A stretch of DNA of 60,169 bases. Source: a bacterium (GTDB taxonomy: Bacteria; Chlamydiota; Chlamydiia; Chlamydiales; SM23-39). How positions within the stretch are numbered: position 1 is the first letter of the stretch; each line of letters begins with the position of its first letter. Below the pieces are notes generated by a model. It was not told where the DNA came from and did no database searches. It saw only the letters and a program-made list of their open reading frames with translations. The stretch lies in NCBI GenBank assembly GCA_021811265.1, contig JAJZPH010000006.1:1-60169 (forward strand), written 5' to 3'. Shown in pieces: positions 51,011 to 58,745 of the stretch. The translations under genes were made by a program, and so were the position numbers.

Positions 51011-51598
51011 ATGTACATTGCGCATTATTTTACTTTTTTGAGGATTCTCATTATCCCATTTTTTCCTCTGGTCTATCTGGAGTATGAAAAGTTAGGCATT
51101 GGCCCTACAAAGATGCCTTATGTTTTGCTGGGAATTTTGTTTATTTGCGCGCTCAGCGATCTGGTGGATGGCTTTATTGCAAGGAAAAGAAATGAGGTGA
51201 GTGATCTTGGGAAAATATTAGACCCCATGGCAGATAGTATCACCAACATCATCGTTTTTTTTACGTTTACACAAGGATGGGTCTCGATCCCTCTACTGCT
51301 TGTTTTCGTTTTTATTTATAGAGAGTTTATCATCAGCACTCTGAGAACTGTCTGCGCGTTGAAAGGGTGTGCTCTTGCAGCCAGAAAAAGCGGCAAGATC
51401 AAAACCATTTTGCAGATAGGGGTTAACTTTTTCATTGTCTTTGCGCTGGTGGTCTTTACTCAGGGCTTGGTTTCTATAGAAGATCTGCGCTTGTGGAGTT
51501 TTTATGCAGTAGCTATTGCTGCTTTCTACAGCGTTTTTTCTGCAATCGACTATCTCTATTCCAACCGTATCTACTTGAAAAAAGTCTTTGTGCCCTAA
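51011..51598 (+). CDS. pgsA: CDP-diacylglycerol-glycerol-3-phosphate 3-phosphatidyltransferase
   Basis: Makes phosphatidylglycerol phosphate. The CDP-alcohol phosphotransferase signature D-x2-D-G-x2-A-R-x8-G-x3-D-x3-D is complete in 'SDLVDGFIARKRNEVSDLG' plus the following K-I-L-D-P-M-A-D (about residues 51-77). About five membrane helices, 195 residues from ATG 51011; an upstream TTG at 50999 would add four. The gene ends 3 bp before the convergent glgA. pgsA-glgA adjacency is a chlamydial core feature. Confidence 0.92.
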   Translation: MYIAHYFTFLRILIIPFFPLVYLEYEKLGIGPTKMPYVLLGILFICALSDLVDGFIARKRNEVSDLGKILDPMADSITNIIVFFTFTQGWVSIPLLLVFVFIYREFIISTLRTVCALKGCALAARKSGKIKTILQIGVNFFIVFALVVFTQGLVSIEDLRLWSFYAVAIAAFYSVFSAIDYLYSNRIYLKKVFVP

Positions 51599-51601
51599 AA
51601 A

Positions 51602-53059
51602 TTAACTGACAAGCTTTCTGTAAAGCTCTAGGTATTTGTCAGCAGATCGTTTCCAAGAAAAGTCTTGCCTCATGATCCTTCCGACCAGATGGTGCCAGCG
51701 CTCGGTTCCGGTAAGCCATAGCTGAAGAGCACGATCTAGTGTTGCTTGTACTTTGTCTTTGGAAAACTCTTCGAAGACAAAGCCATTTCTGTCTTTTTCT
51801 GGCGTCTTTGACTCCTGGAGGTCGAAAACAGTATCGGCGAGCCCTCCCGTTTTGCGCACGATGGGAATGGTGCCATAGCGCAGAGCAATCATCTGCGTCA
51901 GGCCGCAAGGCTCAAATTGCGAAGGAATGATGAGCATATCGCTAGCGCCATAGAGAAGGTGGGCAAGTTTTTCATTAAACTCAAAGCAGAAAGAGACGTT
52001 GGGGTTGGTTTTCAACTCTTCCTTGAGAGCAGAAAACTCTTCTTGGAGCTCAGGCGTTGGCGAGGAAGCTAGCAAAACAAATTGTCCGCCCTGTTTTAGA
52101 GTATGAAGAAGAGCCTCGCGAATCAGCTCTGGCCCCTTTTGCACAACGAGTCTACCGATGCAGGCCACAAGAGGCATTCCACTTTCTTTGAGGCGCAGCT
52201 CTTTGCGCAGGGCTTTTTTATTTTTTTCTTTGGCTTTGAGAATTTTTTTGAGAGGATCGTTGCTGGCGTAGGTGGCAAAAAGCGAAGGATCTTCCTCGGG
52301 GTTCCAGATAGAGGTGTCGATGCCATTGAGAATGCCGACGAGCTTTTTTTGATGGTAGGCGAGAGTGGGTTCAAGGCCCTCTGCTCGATGTAGGATCTCT
52401 TGGGCATAGGTAGGAGAGACCGTTGTAATGAGGTTGGCGTAGCCAATGCCTCCTTTGAGCAGGTTGAGCATATGAGGAGAAGAAGGATCTTGGAGTTTGT
52501 CATAAGAAAGAAAGGACGCTGCAGGCACTCCCAAGTGATCGAGATCGATAGGGAGGCATTTTCCTTGGTAGGCGATATTGTGAATCGTGAGCAGAATTTT
52601 TTTCTCTTTGAGAGAGGGATAATAGTCGCGTGCAAGGGGAGCAATCAGTGAAGTGTGCCATTCATGAATATGGATGAGATCAAATTCGTTAGATCTTTGC
52701 GATAAATAGTCGGCACAAGTTTTACTAAAATAGAGAAAGCGTAACAGATCATCCTCGTAGCCGTAGATTTGGCCTCGGTCAAAATATCCGGAGGGATGGT
52801 GGGGTTCGACGAAAAGAAGTCTAACCTTTCCCGACCTTCCTTCCCAGATGGTGTTCTCGTAAAGGAACCCTCTTTCAAATGTTTTGGTCACTGCGAGAGC
52901 TTTGAGTCCCTTATTGGGTATGGTCTTGTATTTGGGGAGGATGACAGTGATCTCGTGTCCCTCTTCTGCTAAATGATGGGAAAGGCCATGGAGAACATCG
53001 CCAAGACCTCCCACTTTTGCAATGGTTGCCATTTCTGCAGCTACATGGATGATACGCAT
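51602..53059 (-). CDS. glgA: Glycogen synthase (ADP-glucose type)
   Basis: A GT5 glycogen synthase of 485 residues. The ADP-glucose-binding loop is 'AKVGGLGDVLHGLSHHL' at residues 14-31 (K-x-G-G). Further signatures are 'HIHEWHTSL' near 132, 'VACIGRLVVQKGPELI' near 300 and the catalytic 'IPSQFEPCGLTQMIALRYG' near 385. Glycogen synthesis is typical of chlamydiae. The start ATG 53059 agrees with 'MRIIHVAAEMATIAKVGG'. Confidence 0.96.
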   Translation of the reverse strand: MRIIHVAAEMATIAKVGGLGDVLHGLSHHLAEEGHEITVILPKYKTIPNKGLKALAVTKTFERGFLYENTIWEGRSGKVRLLFVEPHHPSGYFDRGQIYGYEDDLLRFLYFSKTCADYLSQRSNEFDLIHIHEWHTSLIAPLARDYYPSLKEKKILLTIHNIAYQGKCLPIDLDHLGVPAASFLSYDKLQDPSSPHMLNLLKGGIGYANLITTVSPTYAQEILHRAEGLEPTLAYHQKKLVGILNGIDTSIWNPEEDPSLFATYASNDPLKKILKAKEKNKKALRKELRLKESGMPLVACIGRLVVQKGPELIREALLHTLKQGGQFVLLASSPTPELQEEFSALKEELKTNPNVSFCFEFNEKLAHLLYGASDMLIIPSQFEPCGLTQMIALRYGTIPIVRKTGGLADTVFDLQESKTPEKDRNGFVFEEFSKDKVQATLDRALQLWLTGTERWHHLVGRIMRQDFSWKRSADKYLELYRKLVS

Positions 53060-53232
53060 ACAATACCTTGAGTTAAACAGCCTTGCACGCTCGCTTCCTT
53101 AAAATGGAGTGGCTTGTTTGATTTGAAGGAAACAGAAAATTATTTTTTCTGCAAGAGAAAAGCTCCTATAAGTTTTCTTGTGAAAAACGCTATAAAACAG
53201 TACAAAGAAAAATGCTCAAGACAATCCGATCC
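53060..53232. other. Intergenic stretch upstream of glgA and the tRNA-Gln
   Basis: A+T-rich spacer between glgA and the tRNA promoter. No gene, repeat or hairpin stands out. Confidence 0.5.
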
Positions 53233-53261
53233 TTGAAAAAATACTCTTCCTTGCATAAAAT
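53233..53261 (+). promoter_or_regulatory. Promoter of the tRNA-Gln (and prs)
   Basis: TTGAAA and TAAAAT are separated by exactly 17 bp and end 30 bp before the tRNA. Confidence 0.65.
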
Positions 53262-53291
53262 GAGCACATTATTTTCTTTGTTTGATTCCAT

Positions 53292-53363
53292 TGGGGTGTC
53301 GCCAAGCGGTAAGGCAGCGGGTTTTGGTCCCGCCATGCGGAGGTTCGAATCCTTCCACCCCAA
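53292..53363 (+). tRNA. tRNA-Gln (anticodon UUG)
   Basis: A full cloverleaf can be folded: acceptor TGGGGTG/CACCCCA, D-arm with AAGCGGTAAGGC, anticodon stem GCGGG/CCCGC around the loop TTTTGGT (anticodon TTG), and T-arm GGTTCGAATCC. The 3' CCA is not encoded. The prs reading frame extended upstream crosses this gene, which rules out that extension. The prs start lies 17 bp after the tRNA. Confidence 0.97.
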
Positions 53364-53380
53364 ATTTTTTTCAAGGCCGT

Positions 53381-54319
53381 ATGGGTCAAAGCGATTCTCT
53401 TTTAATTTTTTCTCTCTCTTCTCATCCTCTTCTCGCGAAGGAAATTGCTTCCCATTTGGGCAAATCTCCAGCAGAAGTATTGATCAAAAGCTATCCCGAT
53501 CATGAGACGGGAGTTCAGATTCTGGAAAGCGTGCGCAACAAAGATGTGTTTGTGGTACAGACCATTGCTCTTGAGCCCAACCACTATCTCATGGAACTAT
53601 TGATCATGATCGATGCCTTAAAAAGGGCGTCTGCCAGGTCCATTGTTGCAGTGATTCCTTATTATGGTTATGGAAGGCAGGATCGCAAGGACAAGGGGCG
53701 GGTTCCCATTACGGCAAAACTTGTAGCAGATCTTTTACAAAAGGCGGGGGCAACTCGGGTCATTACCATGGATCTGCATTCCGACCAGATTCAAGGTTTT
53801 TTTGATATTCCCTTAGATCATCTGCATGCGCTTCCCTTCTTGGTAGAGGGAATTCAAAAATTGTCTTTTCACAAAGGGATGATCGTGGCTCCTGATGTAG
53901 GAAGCAAGAAACTTTCGATCAAAGTAGCCGAGTGGCTAGGCTGGGATGTGGCGATCATTGACAAAAGACGTTTGGATGAGAACCGAGTAGAGATGAATGC
54001 GTTGATAGGAGATGTAGAGGGAAAAGAGGTGGTGATTGTAGATGATATCTGGTCAACGGGAGCCACACTCTCACTTTCCGCTCTGCTTTGTAAGAAAAAG
54101 GGGGCAAAAAGGATTGCCGCTGCCGTTGTTCATGGACCTTTTTCTGAAAATCCGACAGTGCCCAACGAGGTAGAAAAAATTTTAACTACCAATACGATTC
54201 CTTGTAAACATCAGTTGGATAAGGTTGAGGTAGTGTCTGTAGCATCTTTATTTGCTCAGGCAATTTCATGCATTTTGCATGCAAAATCTCTCTCTTCTCT
54301 CTACCATCAAGAACCTTGA
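53381..54319 (+). CDS. prs: Ribose-phosphate pyrophosphokinase
   Basis: Makes PRPP from ribose 5-phosphate and ATP for nucleotide synthesis. Starting at ATG 53381 (AAGG upstream) the protein has 312 residues, the usual length. 'YYGYGRQDRKDKGRVPITAKL' (near 92-112), 'MDLHSDQIQGFFDIPLDHL' (near 127-145) and the PRPP-binding 'VVIVDDIWSTGATL' (near 216) are typical, though D-D-I-W-S-T-G replaces the common D-D-M-I-D-T-A. The prs-rplY-pth order also occurs in Firmicutes. A gap of 150 bp separates it from rplY. Confidence 0.94.
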   Translation: MGQSDSLLIFSLSSHPLLAKEIASHLGKSPAEVLIKSYPDHETGVQILESVRNKDVFVVQTIALEPNHYLMELLIMIDALKRASARSIVAVIPYYGYGRQDRKDKGRVPITAKLVADLLQKAGATRVITMDLHSDQIQGFFDIPLDHLHALPFLVEGIQKLSFHKGMIVAPDVGSKKLSIKVAEWLGWDVAIIDKRRLDENRVEMNALIGDVEGKEVVIVDDIWSTGATLSLSALLCKKKGAKRIAAAVVHGPFSENPTVPNEVEKILTTNTIPCKHQLDKVEVVSVASLFAQAISCILHAKSLSSLYHQEP

Positions 54320-54468
54320 GAGCCTGCAAAGAAAAATCCCTCAAAAATCTTAAGATTTTTGGCTAAGGATAGGGCCTGTGTAGAAAAAAGATCTTTTTTT
54401 ACTTTCGCAAAAGGGCCCTCCGGATTAAAATAATCCATTCGAAGTAAAGTAAAAAAGCAGGAGAAGAA

Positions 54469-55032
54469 ATGGAACTTGCAATATTCCCGCGAAAAAGAAC
54501 CACTAAAGGTGATTTGAAAAAACTGCGCAAAGAGGGAGCTATCCCAGCGATCCTTTACTCTAAGGGACAAAAGAATGAGGATCTGTTTGTCAACGCCCAT
54601 GATTTTAGGAAAATTTTAAATGAAACAAAAAAGGGGCGGCTTGCGACCAGTGTATTTACATTGAAAGGCTCCAAGGAAAAATTTTCCGCGATCGTGAAGG
54701 AAATTCAATATGATGTGACCAGTTATGAAATTCTACATCTAGATTTTGAAAAACTTTCCGAAAAAGATAGGGTCAAAGTTTCTGTCCCTGTGGAATGCGT
54801 TGGCGAAGAGAATTGTGTGGGTGTTAAAGTAGGCGGTATTTTGAGACAAACCATTCGTTCATTGAGGGTTAGCTGTCTGCCACGCGATATTCCCCAATCT
54901 TTTCAATTGGATGTGAGTGGCTTAGAATTGGGACAGAACAAAAGAGTAAAGGACATAGAACTGCCGAAAGATGTAAAACCTTTAGCCAAAATGCAAGAAG
55001 TTATTGTTCTTGTCACAAAGCCACGTGCTTGA
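54469..55032 (+). CDS. rplY: 50S ribosomal protein L25 / general stress protein Ctc
   Basis: A 187-residue bL25 of the long CTC/TL5 type: an N-terminal 5S-rRNA-binding half ('RTTKGDLKKLRKEGAIPAIL', residues 9-28) and a C-terminal beta domain ('VPVECVGEENCVGVKVGGIL' to 'LPKDVKPLAKMQEVIVLV'). AGGAGAAGAA precedes the ATG. pth follows with one base between stop and start. Confidence 0.95.
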   Translation: MELAIFPRKRTTKGDLKKLRKEGAIPAILYSKGQKNEDLFVNAHDFRKILNETKKGRLATSVFTLKGSKEKFSAIVKEIQYDVTSYEILHLDFEKLSEKDRVKVSVPVECVGEENCVGVKVGGILRQTIRSLRVSCLPRDIPQSFQLDVSGLELGQNKRVKDIELPKDVKPLAKMQEVIVLVTKPRA

Positions 55033-55033
55033 G

Positions 55034-55627
55034 ATGGAAAGTTCCTCCGAGATCTACCTGATTGTAGGGCTTGGTAATCCTGGAAAGAAGTATGAAAAGA
55101 CCCGGCATAATGCGGGTTTTTTATCCGTGGGAGCTCTTGCGGAAAAGTGGGGGTGGAGTTATAAAAAATCGCTCAAGTTAAAGGGCTGGTTGGCAAAAGG
55201 AGTGATAGAAGACAAACATGTGGTGTTGCTGCTTCCCGCGACCTACATGAATTTGAGTGGGGAGTCGGTGGGATGTGTAGTAGACTATTTTGCAGTCAAG
55301 ACCAGCCATCTGCTCGTGGTTGTTGATGATGTGTATACCCCTTTTGGGGAGTTGCGCATGAGACAGAAGGGCAGTTGTGGAGGACATAAGGGACTGCAAA
55401 ATATAGAAATGGTTTTAGGGACGCAAGATTATACGCGACTGCGGATTGGTATTGGAGATAGGACAGAGGGAAGTTTGGAAGATTATGTACTCACATCCTT
55501 TAGTCTGTCGCAAGCAAAGGAGCTTCCCCAGATTCTACAGGAGTCTGTAGAGGTGATAGAGCTCTGGATAAAAGAAGGGATGAACCCAGCAATGAATCGA
55601 GCCAACAGGTCTCGGAAAAAAATTTAG
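55034..55627 (+). CDS. pth: Peptidyl-tRNA hydrolase
   Basis: Frees tRNA from stalled peptidyl-tRNA. The 197-residue sequence has 'IVGLGNPGKKYEKTRHNAGF' with the catalytic His near residue 26, 'YMNLSGESVG' near 71, the Asp in 'VVVDDVYTPFGELRMRQKG' near 98, and 'GGHKGLQNIEMVLGT'. ATG 55034 is preferred over the TTG frame start at 55004 that lies inside rplY. rpsF follows after 14 bp. Confidence 0.96.
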   Translation: MESSSEIYLIVGLGNPGKKYEKTRHNAGFLSVGALAEKWGWSYKKSLKLKGWLAKGVIEDKHVVLLLPATYMNLSGESVGCVVDYFAVKTSHLLVVVDDVYTPFGELRMRQKGSCGGHKGLQNIEMVLGTQDYTRLRIGIGDRTEGSLEDYVLTSFSLSQAKELPQILQESVEVIELWIKEGMNPAMNRANRSRKKI

Positions 55628-55641
55628 AGAGGTGCAACAGG

Positions 55642-55989
55642 ATGAAAACAGGAAAAGAGTGTCTTTACGAGGGGATGTACATCATTAATGCTACACTCAG
55701 CGAAGAAGCGAGAAAAAAAGCTTTGGACAAGATCATTAGCGGCATTGTCGAAAGAGGAGGAGAAGTACACAAGATCCACGACCAGGGAAGACGGCGCATG
55801 GCTTATGAAGTTCAGGGCAAAAGAGAGGGGTTTTACTATCTTCTCTATTTTTCACTTTCCCCTGTAAAGCAAAAAGAGCTGGTCAATGATTACCAGCTTC
55901 ATGAAGATCTCCTTCGATTTATGACGATGCGAACGGAAAAGATCTTAGAAACTTTGGAATTCAAACCACTCAAACCCATCGAGAGGTAA
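55642..55989 (+). CDS. rpsF: 30S ribosomal protein S6 (bS6)
   Basis: 115 residues with the S6 pattern: 'CLYEGMYIINATLSEEARKK', 'GGEVHKIHDQGRRRMAYEVQ' and 'LHEDLLRFMTMRTEK'. It heads the conserved rpsF-rpsR-rplI cluster; rpsR starts 3 bp after its stop. AGAGGTGCAACAGG precedes the ATG. Confidence 0.96.
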   Translation: MKTGKECLYEGMYIINATLSEEARKKALDKIISGIVERGGEVHKIHDQGRRRMAYEVQGKREGFYYLLYFSLSPVKQKELVNDYQLHEDLLRFMTMRTEKILETLEFKPLKPIER

Positions 55990-55992
55990 ACA

Positions 55993-56277
55993 ATGTCAAC
56001 AAGAGGATCATCGCCTACTGCAGAATATAAAAAACCAGGCATGTATGGTGCAGAGAGCGGCTTTGTGAAAAAGAAAAAGGAGTGTCCTTTTACTGCTGCT
56101 GGAGTAAAAACGATCGATTATAAAGATACAGAGACTTTGAAACAGTTCATCACGGAAAGAGGAAAAATTCTAGCAAGACGCATTACGGGAGTTTCTTTTT
56201 TTCACCAACAACTTTTAAAAAAGGCGATCAAGAGAGCGCGCTATATGGCTCTTTTACCCTTTGTAGCCGAAGATTGA
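55993..56277 (+). CDS. rpsR: 30S ribosomal protein S18 (bS18)
   Basis: 94 residues. The S18 core is the C-terminal 65: '[20 protein letters not shown]', '[17 protein letters not shown]' and '[20 protein letters not shown]'. The first 25 residues are a lineage-specific Gly/Ser/Lys extension. It lies between rpsF and rplI as usual. Confidence 0.97.
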   Translation: MSTRGSSPTAEYKKPGMYGAESGFVKKKKECPFTAAGVKTIDYKDTETLKQFITERGKILARRITGVSFFHQQLLKKAIKRARYMALLPFVAED

Positions 56278-56288
56278 GGGAGTTTTTC

Positions 56289-56771
56289 ATGAGAAAGAAT
56301 GTTTTACTTATTGAAGATGTCGATGATTTGGGAAACAGTGGAGAGATCGTTTCCGTTCGTACTGGTTATGCTCGAAATTTTCTCCTTCCTCAAAAAAAGG
56401 GTATTATTCCTGGAAAACATACCCTCCGCATGCAGGAAAGGTTAAAAGAAGAAAGGGCCAAACGAGCTGTTTTGGATCGCACTGAAGCAGAAGAGTTGGC
56501 AGCCCGCCTTGCAGATGTCGTTTTGACAGCCCACGTCAAAGTAGATCCCGAAGGCAAGCTGTATGGTTCTGTTTCGGCACAAGATATTCTTGCCCTATTT
56601 CCTCCTGGACAGTTTGCTTTAGAGAAAAAGAATATTCATCTCAAAAGACCTATCAAAGAAATTGGAACGCATGAAGTTCTTTTGAAATTGAAAGAAGGCG
56701 TTTCGGTCACCATTCACTTAAAAGTGGTAGCCGAAGCAGAGAAGAGTGGAGAACCCCATCAAGAGAAATGA
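56289..56771 (+). CDS. rplI: 50S ribosomal protein L9 (bL9)
   Basis: 160 residues from ATG 56289 ('MRKNVLLIEDVDDLGNSGEI', then V-x-V-R-x-G-Y-A-R-N-F-L-L-P-Q), the L9 N-domain; the long connecting helix and C-domain ('GKLYGSVSAQDI') follow. An earlier TTG at 56274 overlaps rpsR and is not preferred. The extended C-terminal acidic tail (E-K-S-G-E-P-H-Q-E-K) is not seen in all L9. A strong hairpin follows 9 bp after the stop. Confidence 0.96.
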   Translation: MRKNVLLIEDVDDLGNSGEIVSVRTGYARNFLLPQKKGIIPGKHTLRMQERLKEERAKRAVLDRTEAEELAARLADVVLTAHVKVDPEGKLYGSVSAQDILALFPPGQFALEKKNIHLKRPIKEIGTHEVLLKLKEGVSVTIHLKVVAEAEKSGEPHQEK

Positions 56772-56780
56772 TCTCTCTTT

Positions 56781-56852
56781 AGGAACTATCCAAGAATAAA
56801 ATGAACTATTTCGCGCTGGTCAAATAGTTCATTTTATTCTTGGACAGTTCCT
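56781..56852 (+). terminator. Long hairpin after rplI, likely terminator or dispersed palindrome
   Basis: Arms of 31 bp (AGGAACTATCCAAGAATAAA... and its complement, one mismatch) enclose a loop of about ten bases. It closes the prs-to-rplI run before ispE. No T run follows the stem, so it may instead be a repeat element of another family. Confidence 0.6.
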
Positions 56853-56922
56853 TGGGAGCCAGTAGCCCGGTGCTTTGGCGCTTCTTTAATAAAGAGCGTT
56901 CGAGACTATTTACGAGGAAAAA

Positions 56923-57759
56923 TTGGGTATTCAGCTTTTTTCTCCAGCAAAGCTCAATCTTTTCTTTCGCCTTTTGGGAAAGAGAAGTGATGGCTACCAC
57001 GAGGTCGAGTCTCTCTATCAGGCCATCAATCTTTTTGATCTACTCTCACTCGATCTTGCAAAAGAGGATGCTTTTACTTCTTCCAATGCCCTTCTGGAAA
57101 AAGATCCCCATAACTCCATTATAAAAGCCTTGTTGCTTTTCCGAAAAAAGACAGCGCTTAATTTTTCTGTACATATTCACCTAGAGAAAAGAATTCCGAT
57201 CCAGGCGGGACTTGGGGGAGGCAGCAGCAATGCTGCCACCACATTGTGGGGACTCAATGAGCTTTGCGGACGAATCCTCGCGACCGAAGAGCTTGCTTTT
57301 TTGGCTGCAGAAATTAGTTCTGATGCTCCCTTTTTCTTTTCGCAGGGATCTGCCTATTGCACGGGAAGAGGAGAAAAGGTGCATAATATACATCTGCCCC
57401 AAACCTTTTCCGCATGGCTTGCAGTTCCATCCTTTGGCACAAGCACGGCTCAGGTGTATCGTGCTGTGGACATGTCTCAGCTTTTGCAAAAGAAATTGGA
57501 AAATTTATCAAAAAACTTTTGTAAAGATTTCTCTTTTCATTACAATGATTTGGAAATTGCTGCTTTTTCTATTGAACCGAGGCTCCGTGAGATGAAGCAA
57601 AGGCTTTTGAATATGGGATTTGACGAGGTAGTGATGACAGGAAGTGGTTCTTGTTTTTTCTGTTTGGGAACAAGGACTCCGATCAGCGAAAAAGATCTTG
57701 TGTTCCGTTTCGTCAAAAATTGTCAACGCGAGGAGAATAAATGGTACTTGGCAACATGA
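56923..57759 (+). CDS. ispE: 4-diphosphocytidyl-2-C-methyl-D-erythritol kinase
   Basis: Third enzyme of the MEP pathway, GHMP kinase family, 278 residues. 'FSPAKLNLFFRLLGKRSDGYHEVESL' at the N-terminus, the ATP loop 'IPIQAGLGGGSSNAATTLWGL' near residue 91, and 'VVMTGSGSCFFCLG' near 239 are diagnostic. The start is TTG 56923 with ACGAGGAAAA upstream. hldD begins 19 bp before its stop. Confidence 0.95.
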   Translation: MGIQLFSPAKLNLFFRLLGKRSDGYHEVESLYQAINLFDLLSLDLAKEDAFTSSNALLEKDPHNSIIKALLLFRKKTALNFSVHIHLEKRIPIQAGLGGGSSNAATTLWGLNELCGRILATEELAFLAAEISSDAPFFFSQGSAYCTGRGEKVHNIHLPQTFSAWLAVPSFGTSTAQVYRAVDMSQLLQKKLENLSKNFCKDFSFHYNDLEIAAFSIEPRLREMKQRLLNMGFDEVVMTGSGSCFFCLGTRTPISEKDLVFRFVKNCQREENKWYLAT

Positions 57760-58745
57760 AACAGAAAATGCGCGGTGAAGAGAAAATGATCGTTATCACC
57801 GGTGCTGCGGGATTCATCGGTTCTTGTCTTGTCAAATATCTCAACGAGCAGAATTTTTTCCGTCTGGTGCTTATCGACGATTTGAAGATCGAAGATCAGT
57901 GGACAAATCTGGTGGGAAAAAAATTTGAAGCCATTATATCGCAAGCAGATACTTTCCGTTTTTTACAGGGCAGAGGAGAAGAAATTTTTGCTCTGATTCA
58001 TCTTGGTGCCTGTTCGGACACGACGGAGAAAAACGCAGACTTTCTTTTAGAGAACAATTATCGATTCTCCATTAAGTTGGCCGAATACGCTTTTGAACAT
58101 GCCATTCGGTTTATCTATGCATCTTCCGCGGCTACCTATGGCGATGGCACATTGGGTTTTTCTGACGATGAGTCCAAGCTAGAGAGTTTACATCCTTTGA
58201 ACATGTATGGATATTCCAAGCACCTGTTCGATCTTTGGCTTTTTTCTCAGAAACTGCTGGGAAAAGTGGTAGGTTTGAAATATTTCAATGTGTTCGGTCC
58301 TAATGAGTATCACAAAGGCCGCATGGCATCCATGATCTACCACATGTTTTTCCAAGTGCAAAACGAGGGAAAGGTTCGTCTTTTCAAATCGAATAGCCCT
58401 ATGTATAAAGATGGGGAGCAGTGTCGTGATTTTATTTACGTAAAAGATGCCGTGCGGATGACTGCATCTTTTTTGAACAATGATTTTTGTGGAATATTTA
58501 ATATTGGTAGCGGAAAAAGAGAGAGCTGGAACAGTTTGGCTTGCAAACTTTTTGATGCGATGAATCGAAAAGTTTCCATAGAATACATCGACATGCCAGA
58601 AAATCTCTATGCGCAATATCAGAATGATACTTGTGCTGAGATGAAGAAGTATTTTGCTCTTTTTCCTGAGTGTCCGATGACTGAGATCGAAAGTTCAGTG
58701 AAAGAGTATGTGCAAGAATATTTATTGAGAAAGAAACGATGGTAA
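57741..58745 (+). CDS. hldD: ADP-L-glycero-D-manno-heptose 6-epimerase
   Basis: Makes the heptose donor for LPS inner core. Rossmann-type short-chain dehydrogenase: 'MIVITGAAGFIGSCLVKYL', 'LIHLGACSDTTEKNADFLLEN', 'IYASSAATYGDG' and the catalytic Tyr/Lys in 'MYGYSKHLFDLW'; 'VFGPNEYHKGRMASMIYH' is typical of HldD. ATG 57741 has GAGGAG upstream; the family start would be Met 57786. As I recall, Chlamydiaceae LPS lacks heptose, so hldD/hldE point to an environmental chlamydia. It overlaps ispE and, by 7 bp, hldE. Confidence 0.94.
   Translation: MVLGNMKQKMRGEEKMIVITGAAGFIGSCLVKYLNEQNFFRLVLIDDLKIEDQWTNLVGKKFEAIISQADTFRFLQGRGEEIFALIHLGACSDTTEKNADFLLENNYRFSIKLAEYAFEHAIRFIYASSAATYGDGTLGFSDDESKLESLHPLNMYGYSKHLFDLWLFSQKLLGKVVGLKYFNVFGPNEYHKGRMASMIYHMFFQVQNEGKVRLFKSNSPMYKDGEQCRDFIYVKDAVRMTASFLNNDFCGIFNIGSGKRESWNSLACKLFDAMNRKVSIEYIDMPENLYAQYQNDTCAEMKKYFALFPECPMTEIESSVKEYVQEYLLRKKRW

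Noticed and set aside
53282-53380. Upstream extension of prs
   Set aside because: The extension runs through the tRNA-Gln gene; ATG 53381 gives the normal protein length.
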